From: Bacillota bacterium
GTDB taxonomy: Bacteria > Bacillota > Desulfotomaculia > Desulfotomaculales > Desulfohalotomaculaceae
Reading direction: 5' to 3'
Assembly: GCA_009711615.1 (NCBI GenBank)
Contig: VENI01000015.1
Coordinates: 1 to 41,372 of the forward strand
DNA: 41,372 nt
Shown: positions 6,753 to 14,562 of the stretch, piece by piece
How positions within the stretch are numbered: position 1 is the stretch's first letter
How the letters are laid out: each line of letters starts with the position of its first letter
Program-made: the position numbers and the translations under genes
The notes under the pieces: model-generated
Databases searched by the model: none
The model's input: the letters and a program-made list of their open reading frames with translations, nothing else
What the model was told of the DNA's origin: nothing

Positions 6753-9700
6753 ATGGAGAAAAAAACGGGTTCAGTAATGGTTGTGGGTGGTGGTATTGCT
6801 GGTATGCAGGCTGCTTCAGACTTGGCTGAATCGGGTTTTCTAGTCTATCTAATAACAAATGAAGATTCCTTGGGGGGGCTTATGGCCACTTTGGATAAAA
6901 CTTTCCCCACCAATGAATGCTCAATGTGCTTGCTGGGGCCCAGGATGACTGGGAGCTCAAATGAAGTAAACATAAATTTGTTGACTAGGGCTGAGATAGT
7001 TAATTTGCAGGGGGAAGTGGGTAACTACACCGCAGAAGTTGTTAGGAAACCCCGTTATGTTGATGAGTCACGCTGCACTGGTTGTGGCCAGTGTGCAGAG
7101 GCTTGTCCGGTGGAAGTTGATGATAAGTTTAACGGTAGCCTTTCTAAAAGGAAGGTAATTTATAAACAGTTTCCCCAAGCTGTTCCTAATAAATATGCTA
7201 TTGATATGGAAAAGTGTATTGGATGCCAAAAATGTGTTAAAGCCTGTGCAGCCAGGGCTGTAGATCACCAACAACAGCCGGAAACTATAGAAATACCTAT
7301 TGGAGCAGTGGTACTAGCACCTGGATTTGAATCATTTGATGCATCCTTGTTGGGGGAGTATGGATTAGGTTACTACCCCAATGTTGTGAGCAATATCCAA
7401 TTTGAACGAATGCTATCTTCCACTGGGCCTACCGGTGGGCATATTAAACGTCCATTGGATGGGGAAGCACCTAAACGGATAGCCTTTATTCAATGTGTTG
7501 GCTCTAGAGACTGCAGAAATAAGCATGGTGTAGAATATTGTTCTGCTTACTGTTGCATGGCCTCAGTAAAAGAGGCTGTGATAGCCAAAGAGCATCACCC
7601 AGATATAGAGATAACAATTTTTTTCTTAGATATGCGAGCATATGGTAAAAACTTTGACCGTTATGTAAACCGGGCAATAAACGATGGGGTTATACTAGAA
7701 CGTTCCTTAATATCCGCTGTGAAAGAAGACCCGGTAACCGGCAATTTATCTTTAAACCATTGCAAGCAGGGAGATCTTTTGTCTTCAGAATATGATCTTG
7801 TTGTGCTGGGGGCGGGAATTCGGCCGCCCAGTTCTGCGGGGCAACTGGCGGACAGTGTTGGAATTGAATTAGATGAGTATGGTTTTGCAAAAACCGATGC
7901 AAGTAGCTCTACCATTACTAGTAGGTGCGGAGTATATGCTGCCGGCGGTTTTGTTGGGCCGAAGGACATACCGGAAACGGTGGCCAGTGGTAGTGCCGCT
8001 GCAGCTGCGGCGATGGAAGCTTTAGCTACAGCTAGGGGGACATTAAAACAGAGTAAGGAATATCCCCCTGAGAAAGATTTTACTGGTCAAGATCCTCGGG
8101 TGGGAGTTTTTGTTTGTTGCTGTGGCAGCAACATAGCCGGGGTGGTGGATGTTCCGTCTGTGGTTAGACAGGCCACTGGGTTTTCGGATGTGGTCGGTGC
8201 CTGGAGTTTTACCTATAGTTGTTCTCAAGAATCACTGCAGCAGATAAGAGAGATTATTGAAAAGCATCAATTAAATCGGGTTGTGGTAGCAGCTTGTTCG
8301 GTTCGTACCCATCTGTCGCTGTTCCGTGATGCATTAAGGTTAGCTGGGGTAAATCAGTACAATATAGAGATGGCCAACATACGCGATCAATGCTCCTGGG
8401 TACATCGCAGTACCCCCGATCAAGCAACCCAAAAGGCCAAAGATTTGGTGGCAATGGCTGTGGCAAAGGTTCGTTTACACAAGCCATTACAACTGGAGCC
8501 GGTTACAGTTATACAAAAGGCTATGGTAGTGGGTGGCGGTATTGCCGGGATGACTACGGCCCTATCGTTGGCACACCAGGGCTATCAGGTTTATTTAATA
8601 GAGCGTCAGCCTGAACTGGGGGGAATGCTAAATCTCCTGCATCTAAAACAGAAGGGTGTAGATCCGAAGGAGATGGTAAGAGAAAAAGCAAACGAGGTTA
8701 TTAACCATCCCAATATCAAAGTGTATTATAATTCCGAAATAACTAGTTTCAGTGGGCGTCCCGGGAACTTTCACTCTTTGGTAAAGGTTGGCGGAAAAAC
8801 GGTGGTGGAATTAAATTATGGTGCAATCATACTGGCCACCGGCAGTAAAGAAGCATCGTTAAAGGATTACCTATACGGACAGCATAAACAAGTAATTACT
8901 CGCATGGAGATGGAAAAATACCTTGCAGAGAATAAAGCGGCAGTTGGTTTAAACACAGTTGTATTTATCCAATGTGTAGAGTCGAGGCAGCAGGGTAGGG
9001 AATACTGCAGTCGAACTTGTTGCAGCCAATCGGTACGTCAAGCGCTGGCTTTAAAAGAGTTAAAACCTGATTTGAATATTTACGTGTTATATCGCGATAT
9101 ACGCACATATGGCTTAATGGAACGGGATTATCGATTAGCCAGAGAAGAAGGTGTATTTTTTATCAATTATGACGATGAAAATTCACCCCTATTACAGTCT
9201 GAAGGTGGGGACAGGTTACTATTTAAAGCTTATGACCCCGCCAGCCGCATTGATATAAAGCAGCCTGTGGACCTAGTGGTACTGGCTGGAGCTGCTACAC
9301 CTTCTGATGGGGCTAAGAAATTAGCTAACTTATTGAAAGTACCAGTGAACGAAGATGGATTTTTTGTGGAGACCCACGCTAAACTGGCCCCACTGGATAT
9401 GCCTTCGGCAGGGGTATTTATTTGTGGCGCCGCTCATTCACCACAGAATATAGCCGAAGTTGTAACCCAGGGCAGAGGAGCGGCAGCCCGGGCAGCAACC
9501 CTACTTTCAAAACCATATCTGATGGCTGGGGGTACAGTGGCCAGCGTTAATGCTGAAAAATGTGCCTCCTGTCTCACTTGTGTGCGGGCCTGTCCCTATG
9601 GAATTCCTGCCATCGGTAAGGACAACAAAGTGGAAATTAGCCCCGTGCAGTGCCAAGGGTGCGGCACATGTGCTGGCGCTTGCCCCAACAAAGCCATTGC

Positions 9701-9776
9701 CTTGGAACACTACCGCGGTGAGCAGTTAACAGATAAGGTGCGAGCTTTGTTTAGAGAGGTGACTGGCAATGAATAA
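6753..9776 (+). CDS. hdrA: large HdrA-type flavin/iron-sulfur electron-transfer subunit
   Basis: A 1007-aa protein, far longer than the roughly 650 aa of methanogen HdrA. In order: a Rossmann FAD motif GGGIAG (about 12-17); the ECSMCLLGPRM cysteine segment; two [4Fe-4S] motifs starting at C108 and C155; an HdrA-type segment with CVGSRDCR and YCSAYCCM; a second Rossmann motif GGGIAG beginning near 594 with a repeated CVESRQQ/YCSRTCC segment; and a C-terminal 2[4Fe-4S] ferredoxin module (C937 and C967 motifs). It looks like two HdrA units in tandem, as in the Moorella MTHFR cluster. HdrA is the flavin-based bifurcating or branching subunit in its family. Its last 8 bp overlap mvhD. Confidence 0.93.
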   Translation: MEKKTGSVMVVGGGIAGMQAASDLAESGFLVYLITNEDSLGGLMATLDKTFPTNECSMCLLGPRMTGSSNEVNINLLTRAEIVNLQGEVGNYTAEVVRKPRYVDESRCTGCGQCAEACPVEVDDKFNGSLSKRKVIYKQFPQAVPNKYAIDMEKCIGCQKCVKACAARAVDHQQQPETIEIPIGAVVLAPGFESFDASLLGEYGLGYYPNVVSNIQFERMLSSTGPTGGHIKRPLDGEAPKRIAFIQCVGSRDCRNKHGVEYCSAYCCMASVKEAVIAKEHHPDIEITIFFLDMRAYGKNFDRYVNRAINDGVILERSLISAVKEDPVTGNLSLNHCKQGDLLSSEYDLVVLGAGIRPPSSAGQLADSVGIELDEYGFAKTDASSSTITSRCGVYAAGGFVGPKDIPETVASGSAAAAAAMEALATARGTLKQSKEYPPEKDFTGQDPRVGVFVCCCGSNIAGVVDVPSVVRQATGFSDVVGAWSFTYSCSQESLQQIREIIEKHQLNRVVVAACSVRTHLSLFRDALRLAGVNQYNIEMANIRDQCSWVHRSTPDQATQKAKDLVAMAVAKVRLHKPLQLEPVTVIQKAMVVGGGIAGMTTALSLAHQGYQVYLIERQPELGGMLNLLHLKQKGVDPKEMVREKANEVINHPNIKVYYNSEITSFSGRPGNFHSLVKVGGKTVVELNYGAIILATGSKEASLKDYLYGQHKQVITRMEMEKYLAENKAAVGLNTVVFIQCVESRQQGREYCSRTCCSQSVRQALALKELKPDLNIYVLYRDIRTYGLMERDYRLAREEGVFFINYDDENSPLLQSEGGDRLLFKAYDPASRIDIKQPVDLVVLAGAATPSDGAKKLANLLKVPVNEDGFFVETHAKLAPLDMPSAGVFICGAAHSPQNIAEVVTQGRGAAARAATLLSKPYLMAGGTVASVNAEKCASCLTCVRACPYGIPAIGKDNKVEISPVQCQGCGTCAGACPNKAIALEHYRGEQLTDKVRALFREVTGNE

Positions 9777-10203
9777 TTTCAAGCCAAAAATAATTGCTTT
9801 TTGCTGCTATTACTGTGCCTATGCCGCAGCAGATGTAGCTGGCTCCTTAAGGCTACAATACGCCCCGGAAGTACGTTTAATAGAAATGCCTTGCTCTGGT
9901 AGGGTAGATCCAGTGGTTATTTTAAAGGCATTCGAAGAGGGGGCGGATGGAGTATACGTGGCCGGATGTATGGAAGGTGATTGCCATTTTTTAAAAGGCA
10001 ACATTCAGGCTAAAAAGAGAGTGGAGCATCTGCAAAAAGTTATAGCTGAACTGGGTATTGAACCGGAAAGGTTAGCCATGTACAATTTGAGCGGTGCCCA
10101 GGGCGATAGGTTTGCAGAAATAGCCAATCAGTTTACTGAACGGATTAAAAAGTTGGGGCCAAGCCCAATAAAAGAGGGTGAAATGTATAATGATAATAGC
10201 TGA
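9769..10203 (+). CDS. mvhD: MvhD/FrhD-type [2Fe-2S] electron-transfer subunit
   Basis: A 144-aa protein of the methyl-viologen-reducing hydrogenase delta family. Typical landmarks are the N-terminal FCCYYCAYAAAD, the MPCSGRVDP segment and GCMEGDCHF, which together supply the [2Fe-2S] ligands. In its family it connects HdrA with a partner oxidoreductase. No hydrogenase or formate dehydrogenase lies nearby; instead it is fused into the operon between hdrA (8-bp overlap) and metV (14-bp overlap), so MetVF is its likely partner. The tail after residue 130 is poorly conserved-looking. Confidence 0.92.
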   Translation: MNNFKPKIIAFCCYYCAYAAADVAGSLRLQYAPEVRLIEMPCSGRVDPVVILKAFEEGADGVYVAGCMEGDCHFLKGNIQAKKRVEHLQKVIAELGIEPERLAMYNLSGAQGDRFAEIANQFTERIKKLGPSPIKEGEMYNDNS

Positions 10204-10858
10204 GCCAAAGCCAATTCAAGAAGTGGCTGAGTATATAAAAGAGTATCATAAAGTATTGGTAGTGGGTTGCGGCGGCTGTACCAGTGTTTGCCTTTCCGGT
10301 GGAGAAACGGAAGCGGATATACTGGCAACTTCTCTGCGCATACTGCGTAAAAAAGAAGGACAGAAACTGGAGACTGTTGTTACCACAGCAACCAGACAAT
10401 GTGAGCCAGAATTTATTGACGGATTAAAAGAACTAGTTGACGAAGCGGAAGCAGTTATATCACTGGGCTGTGGTGTGGGTGTGCAGTTTCTGGCAGAGCG
10501 TTTCCAAGAAAAATGGGTATTGCCTGCTTTAAATACAATCTTAGCCGGAGGTACAGTACAACCAGGCCAATGGGAGGAACGGTGTGGACTATGCGGCGAC
10601 TGTCAACTGCATCTTACCGGAGGCATTTGCCCCGTGATCCGCTGCGCCAAAAGCATACAGAACGGGCCCTGTGGTGGGTCGCAAAACGGTGTATGTGAAA
10701 TTAGCACAGAAATGCCATGTGCATGGCAATTAATTTATGAAAAACTTACTGTTTTAAATCGTTTAGATCTAATGCTGGCATATCGTCCGGCGAAAGATTG
10801 GTCTAAAGAGCGTTCCGGCGGGCCAAGAAAGATGAAGAGAGAGGATGCAGCGTTATGA
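10190..10858 (+). CDS. metV: MetV, zinc/FeS accessory subunit of methylene-THF reductase
   Basis: About 222 aa. The N-terminal domain begins IIAEPKPIQEVAEYI and contains GCGGCTSVC. The C-terminal cysteine-rich domain has CGLCGDC, GGICPVIRC and NGPCGG, as in the methylene-THF reductase C-terminal (MetV) family. GAGGGTG lies about 9 nt before ATG 10190; a GTG at 10178 is also in frame. MetV is the partner of MetF in acetogens, where it is thought to pass electrons to the flavin of MetF. It overlaps mvhD by 14 bp and metF by 4 bp (ATGA). Confidence 0.9.
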   Translation: MIIAEPKPIQEVAEYIKEYHKVLVVGCGGCTSVCLSGGETEADILATSLRILRKKEGQKLETVVTTATRQCEPEFIDGLKELVDEAEAVISLGCGVGVQFLAERFQEKWVLPALNTILAGGTVQPGQWEERCGLCGDCQLHLTGGICPVIRCAKSIQNGPCGGSQNGVCEISTEMPCAWQLIYEKLTVLNRLDLMLAYRPAKDWSKERSGGPRKMKREDAAL

Positions 10859-11766
10859 AAAGTTGCAGTGGATTAGAAAAAGTTTTGACCGAAGGACGGT
10901 TTGCTGTTACTGCAGAAATAGGTCCCCCTAAGCATGCTTCGGCTGAAAAAATTATTGAATATGCTAAAATGCTTAAAGGATGGGTAGATGCTGTTAACAT
11001 CACTGATAACCAGACTGCTATTGTGCGTTTATCTAGTATTGCCGCTGGAGTACACCTGTACAACAATGGGGTAGAACCTGTGATTCAAGTAACTTGCCGG
11101 GACAGAAATCGCATTGCCATGCAGAGTGATCTTATGGGTGCTTATAGCCTGGGAATGTGTAATGTGTTGTGCCTTTCAGGTGATCACCAAAAGTTTGGCA
11201 ACCATCCCCAAGCCAAAAACGTGTATGATGTTGACTCGATACAATTAATAGACATGGTTCGGGGCATGAGGGATGATAAAAAATTCCAGTGTGGGGAAGA
11301 TATAAAAGAACACCAACCTAAATATTTTATTGGTGCAGTGGCCAACCCCTTTGCCGACCCATTTGAATTTAGAGTGTTGCGTCTGGAAAAGAAAATTAAT
11401 GCTGGGGCAGACTTTATACAAACCCAAAGTATTTTTGACATGAATCGTTTTGAAAAGTTCATGAACATGGTACGTCAACGTGGTCTCCACAAGAAAGTAC
11501 ACATTCTCGCTGGTGTAACACCGCTAAAATCAGCAAGGGCTGCTAGATTTATCCAGAAGAATGTGGCAGGAATGATTGTTCCTGATGAGGTGATAGAACG
11601 AATGGAGAAAGTTGAAGATCAAAAGGGTGAAGGGATAAAAATAGCCACTGAGCAAATACAGCAATTAAAAAAAATAGAAGGTGTGGCCGGTGTGCACATT
11701 ATGGCTATTAACTGGGAAGATATGGTCCCAGAAATAGTAGAAAAAGCAGGTCTGAAAAATTACTAG
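10855..11766 (+). CDS. metF: methylene-tetrahydrofolate reductase, MetF
   Basis: A 303-aa TIM-barrel flavoprotein that reduces 5,10-methylene-THF to 5-methyl-THF. Recognisable parts are VTAEIGPPKHAS near the N-terminus, VDAVNITDNQ, the folate/flavin region CNVLCLSGDH, and FIGAVANPF followed by GADFIQTQ. The usual length is near 290-300 aa. It is the last gene of the hdr-mvhD-metV-metF operon and overlaps metV through ATGA, indicating translational coupling. With MetV, HdrABC and MvhD it matches the six-subunit complex described for Moorella thermoacetica. It feeds the methyl branch of the Wood-Ljungdahl pathway, or runs it oxidatively in an acetate-oxidising sulfate reducer. Confidence 0.94.
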   Translation: MKSCSGLEKVLTEGRFAVTAEIGPPKHASAEKIIEYAKMLKGWVDAVNITDNQTAIVRLSSIAAGVHLYNNGVEPVIQVTCRDRNRIAMQSDLMGAYSLGMCNVLCLSGDHQKFGNHPQAKNVYDVDSIQLIDMVRGMRDDKKFQCGEDIKEHQPKYFIGAVANPFADPFEFRVLRLEKKINAGADFIQTQSIFDMNRFEKFMNMVRQRGLHKKVHILAGVTPLKSARAARFIQKNVAGMIVPDEVIERMEKVEDQKGEGIKIATEQIQQLKKIEGVAGVHIMAINWEDMVPEIVEKAGLKNY

Positions 11767-11790
11767 GGGTGCTGAATGAACAGCACCCCT
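11765..11790 (+). terminator. terminator-like hairpin after metF
   Basis: A perfect 10-bp stem (11765-11774 with 11781-11790) with loop AATGAA directly follows the metF stop. The following T tract is interrupted (TGTTTAATTT), and the stem also works on the minus strand for the convergent small gene. Confidence 0.75.
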
Positions 11791-11801
11791 TGTTTAATTT
11801 G

Positions 11802-11945
11802 TTAATCGTTTACATTTTTACCAATGGCATAACCCATGTAACCTACTGCTAGAATACCAATGGCATGTGAAAACCAAAAGCCAGAACGAGGATAAGCCCA
11901 AGTTGTTCCTTCCAATGGATACTCTTCTTCCCTGTGCCTGAACAT
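11802..11945 (-). CDS. small single-span membrane protein (47 aa)
   Basis: It starts at ATG 11945 because AGAGGTGA precedes it by 6 nt; 13 further in-frame codons upstream have no such site. The N-terminal half is polar and acidic (FRHREEEYPLEG) and is followed by an aromatic segment and one membrane helix (about 24-42). It ends KNVND. I do not recognise the family. The gene is monocistronic or followed only by the metF hairpin. Confidence 0.6.
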   Translation of the reverse strand: MFRHREEEYPLEGTTWAYPRSGFWFSHAIGILAVGYMGYAIGKNVND

Positions 11946-12021
11946 CAAATCACCTCTTTTGGTGATATTTTTTGAAAAAGACAACTAAATTAAACATGCA
12001 ATAAACAGTAATAATGAAAAT

Positions 12022-12492
12022 TTATTCAATACCTTTAAACTGTTTATACATTGGGCAGGTGTCGTTTTCGAAGCTACAGTAAGGTGATATTTTGAAACCA
12101 AGATGTTCCCAAAATTTAACTGTGGTATGAGAAGAATTATCTATTGTTGCTTCCACATTAATAATTTGACAACCTAGGTCTTGCAATTCATTTTCTAGTA
12201 TGAAATATATTTTTTTTGCTAAACCGTGATGACGCATGTGCAAAGGTATTTGAAAATACCTTATACAACCTGTTTTTTTCCCTAAATGATCTACCTTGAT
12301 GTTAAAAATTAACAAAAACTTTTCCGGATGATCATCTTCATAGTTTACATCAGTGATATAAACACTTTTGGGAAATAGCAGACTTTTTTTAAGCTGCAGC
12401 TTTACCTGCAAACATTGCTCAGCGTATTTCAATATTTTTACGCAAGTTTCTTGGGGGATGCAGCAACTCACCGCATAAAACCCTTCTTTCAA
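12022..12492 (-). CDS. GNAT-family N-acetyltransferase-like protein
   Basis: A 156-aa protein whose C-terminal half has the GNAT pattern: a beta strand ending in CIRYFQIPLHMRHHGLAKKI, where RHHGLA corresponds to the acetyl-CoA pyrophosphate loop (usual form Q/RxxGxG/A), then NVEATIDNSS and FWEHLGFK. The N-terminal part, with an unusual CCIPQETC, is not recognisable. The pyrophosphate loop is slightly atypical, so activity is likely but not certain. The substrate is unknown. It is a single gene, divergent from the Lys/Asp/Cys-rich protein. Confidence 0.7.
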   Translation of the reverse strand: MKEGFYAVSCCIPQETCVKILKYAEQCLQVKLQLKKSLLFPKSVYITDVNYEDDHPEKFLLIFNIKVDHLGKKTGCIRYFQIPLHMRHHGLAKKIYFILENELQDLGCQIINVEATIDNSSHTTVKFWEHLGFKISPYCSFENDTCPMYKQFKGIE

Positions 12493-12798
12493 AAGTTATT
12501 TATTATAAGGCATTTAGAAATCATCTTTCCGTATTAAATTATGCGCATCGGGAATGTCCATTACACCATTTTAAAAATCTTTTTAGGAAAAATTTTAATA
12601 TTTGGCCTAATGGGATATTTTACCTTTCAATTATCCAGCTTATTTTTTCCGATCTGCTAATCGTTTTTATTGAGAATTACTCCAATGTACATAAATATCC
12701 TTTTTAATTTTATAAATTCTATAAGAAATCCTTCTAAATTAGTAACCTTTTTTACTATTTTTAAATAATATGTAAAAAATGGTAAAGGAGGAATAGTT
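12493..12798. other. AT-rich divergent intergenic region
   Basis: About 300 bp between two divergent genes. It is very AT-rich, with many short T runs, and I see no open frame with a ribosome binding site on either strand. It presumably holds the promoters of both flanking genes; no convincing sigma-A pair was found, which leaves a sporulation sigma factor possible. An AAAGGAGG site at 12783-12790 belongs to the downstream gene. Confidence 0.5.
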
Positions 12799-13188
12799 AT
12801 GTTAGTTGATCATCCTGATCATCGCTGGTATGAAATGTTAAAGGAGGTAAATCCGGTTATGAAAAAATGTTTTGACAAGCAAAAACAAGACTTTAAAGAG
12901 AAAAGGTACGACAAAGAAGACTGCAAGAAGATAATGCAATATTGCAGAGAAAAGTACAATCAGTGTAGTGGTAAAGACGCTGATGAGTGCCGCCAGCATT
13001 ATAAAGATAAGTACATGAAGTTTAAGAAGATGTATGAAATGCATAAAGACGATTCTTGCAAAGATGACTATGATTGCGATAAGAAAAAGGATGACCATAA
13101 GAAAAAGGACTATGATTGTTACCACACCTATAAGTGCATCTATAAGCTGTTGGACCATATTTGCAAAAAATCTAAAAGCAAGTATTAG
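12799..13188 (+). CDS. Lys/Asp/Tyr/Cys-rich protein of unknown function
   Basis: A 129-aa protein with a strong AAAGGAGG site 8 nt before ATG 12799. Lys and Asp dominate the sequence, with many Tyr and His. Ten cysteines lie at 24, 42, 49, 56, 64, 87, 93, 107, 113 and 122, three of them at exact 7-residue spacing. There is no signal peptide or membrane helix. The C-terminal third consists of near-repeats of KKKDD/DYDC. The composition resembles spore coat or metal-binding proteins, but no family is recognised. It has its own terminator and is not in an operon. Confidence 0.75.
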   Translation: MLVDHPDHRWYEMLKEVNPVMKKCFDKQKQDFKEKRYDKEDCKKIMQYCREKYNQCSGKDADECRQHYKDKYMKFKKMYEMHKDDSCKDDYDCDKKKDDHKKKDYDCYHTYKCIYKLLDHICKKSKSKY

Positions 13189-13191
13189 AAT

Positions 13192-13223
13192 AATAAGTGC
13201 ACCGGCAGGCCGGTGCACTTATT
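13192..13223. terminator. bidirectional terminator
   Basis: A perfect 14-bp stem (13192-13205 with 13210-13223) with loop CAGG lies between convergent genes. It overlaps the stop codon of the minus-strand sensor gene. Confidence 0.85.
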
Positions 13224-14193
13224 AATGACGTTCAGTTTTAAATTGCAGTATCAGTGAATTAAGTTTATCGCTAAGGCGAGAAAGTCGTTTGGCATTGCTG
13301 TTAATTTGCTTCATTTTTTCTTGCTGGTTTTGGTTGTCTTTTTCCTTTTCTTCAATTACATTTGAAGACTCAGAACGCTTGGCAATTAACATTGAAGTGC
13401 GATTCATTTCATCAACGGTTCCCTTTATTGATTGGAAAAGAGTTCCTAAATGACTGTTCATAGTATTAAAGCCTTGGGCGAGCCGTCCTAATTCATCCTG
13501 AGTGGCAACGGGTAGTTGTTGAGAAAAGTCTCCGGTAGATATTTTTTCGGTTATACTCAATAACGATTGCACTGGCCGGTGGACATTCTTGAGAATAATT
13601 AAGCGGGTAAGAAATAATCCAGCCATAGCAGCTAATACGAAATTTAAAAGAATGTTATATGCAGTTTGCTGAAGGTGTTCATGTACATATCTAAGATCAG
13701 CAGTTAAGTTGAAATACCCGTAGGTTTTGCCAGTAGTATCAGTGATGGGAGAGGTAAAAGTAATAGCTATTGTTTTACCACTTTCTCCTTGAATAGTTGT
13801 GATTTTTTTGTTTTGGCTTTCCATTACTTCTAAAACAGCATTGGAACCTATCTTTTCACCAATTAATTGCTTATCACGATTCGCTACAATTTTACCGTTA
13901 ATATCAGTAACAGAGACTTGATATACAAAACTATCTTCTTCTAGGTTGTTAACCATTTGATTAAGTAGTTCATAATGTTGATCTTTTAAGTGATCGGCGG
14001 CAAAAGTATTGACCGTACGAACAGTAGTCCAACCACGGTTAACTGCTTCTTCCATAAATACATTTTTGTCACGAATGTAAGTTGAAATACCTACAGCAAT
14101 TAGCATAAATGTAATTAGAAGTACAAAACCCAAGCTAAGGCGGAAAGTGAGGGAGAAACTGCTAAATAATGATTTGCCTTTTAGTTTTTTCAT
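13222..14193 (-). CDS. membrane sensor with CACHE-like and HAMP domains, no output domain
   Basis: A 323-aa protein: membrane helix about 16-40, extracytoplasmic sensory domain about 41-180 (segments FVYQVSVTDINGKIVANRDKQ and ITDTTGKTYGYF resemble single-CACHE domains), second helix about 183-203, and a HAMP domain to about 256 (PVQSLLSITEKISTGDF, DELGRLAQGFN). It then ends in a short, highly charged coiled coil instead of a methyl-accepting or kinase domain. ATG 14193 follows GCGAGGTG. It is 15 bp behind the DUF192 gene and so reads as the last gene of the Tad operon. It may signal by contacting another protein; the partner is unknown. Confidence 0.82.
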   Translation of the reverse strand: MKKLKGKSLFSSFSLTFRLSLGFVLLITFMLIAVGISTYIRDKNVFMEEAVNRGWTTVRTVNTFAADHLKDQHYELLNQMVNNLEEDSFVYQVSVTDINGKIVANRDKQLIGEKIGSNAVLEVMESQNKKITTIQGESGKTIAITFTSPITDTTGKTYGYFNLTADLRYVHEHLQQTAYNILLNFVLAAMAGLFLTRLIILKNVHRPVQSLLSITEKISTGDFSQQLPVATQDELGRLAQGFNTMNSHLGTLFQSIKGTVDEMNRTSMLIAKRSESSNVIEEKEKDNQNQQEKMKQINSNAKRLSRLSDKLNSLILQFKTERH

Positions 14194-14208
14194 AAAATAA
14201 GCACCTCG

Positions 14209-14550
14209 CTAAGTAAACTTTATTAAATCGCCCACTCTAGTACTGGAAGATGTGCAGCGCCCAGCAGGAAGTTCTAAAGCTACCTTTGCGCCCCGCACCA
14301 GAGGACCAAAGCGAAAAGGACGGAGGGAGTGTAGTATTCTTAAAACCCTGTTTTCTTCATCAAGGAAAATCACATCTATGGGGTATCGCATAAAGAAAGA
14401 ATGTACAGATGAACAGGGGGTTAATAGAAGTGATTGATTTTCCGGTAGGGAAGGGGTTCCCATTAGTCCTTTAAACCTGGCTTTGAAGTTGTCTGCTTTA
14501 ATTACTTTTTTGGCCAATATAACACCACGGGTAACATTTATTAGTGACAG
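14209..14550 (-). CDS. DUF192 family protein
   Basis: A roughly 100-115-aa DUF192 protein with the family hallmarks FKARFKGLMG, the central FFMRYPIDVIFLD, and a C-terminal ALELPAGRC. The first conventional start is TTG 14517, but the domain's usual beginning (here INVTRGVILAKKV) is encoded upstream of it, and GGGGGTG lies 6 nt before a CTG at 14550. I therefore place the start there, tentatively. No ATG or GTG exists between that CTG and an upstream stop. DUF192 proteins often occur beside Tad pilus genes; their role is unknown. It follows tadC by about 12 bp. Confidence 0.82.
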   Translation of the reverse strand: MSLINVTRGVILAKKVIKADNFKARFKGLMGTPSLPENQSLLLTPCSSVHSFFMRYPIDVIFLDEENRVLRILHSLRPFRFGPLVRGAKVALELPAGRCTSSSTRVGDLIKFT

Positions 14551-14562
14551 TTAAAACACCCC

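Noticed and set aside
12838..13218. 126-aa hydrophobic frame antisense to the Lys/Asp/Cys-rich gene
   Set aside because: It is the complement of AAG/GAT-rich codons (giving Leu/Ile/Phe) and has no good start signal. The plus-strand frame has AAAGGAGG and a terminator.
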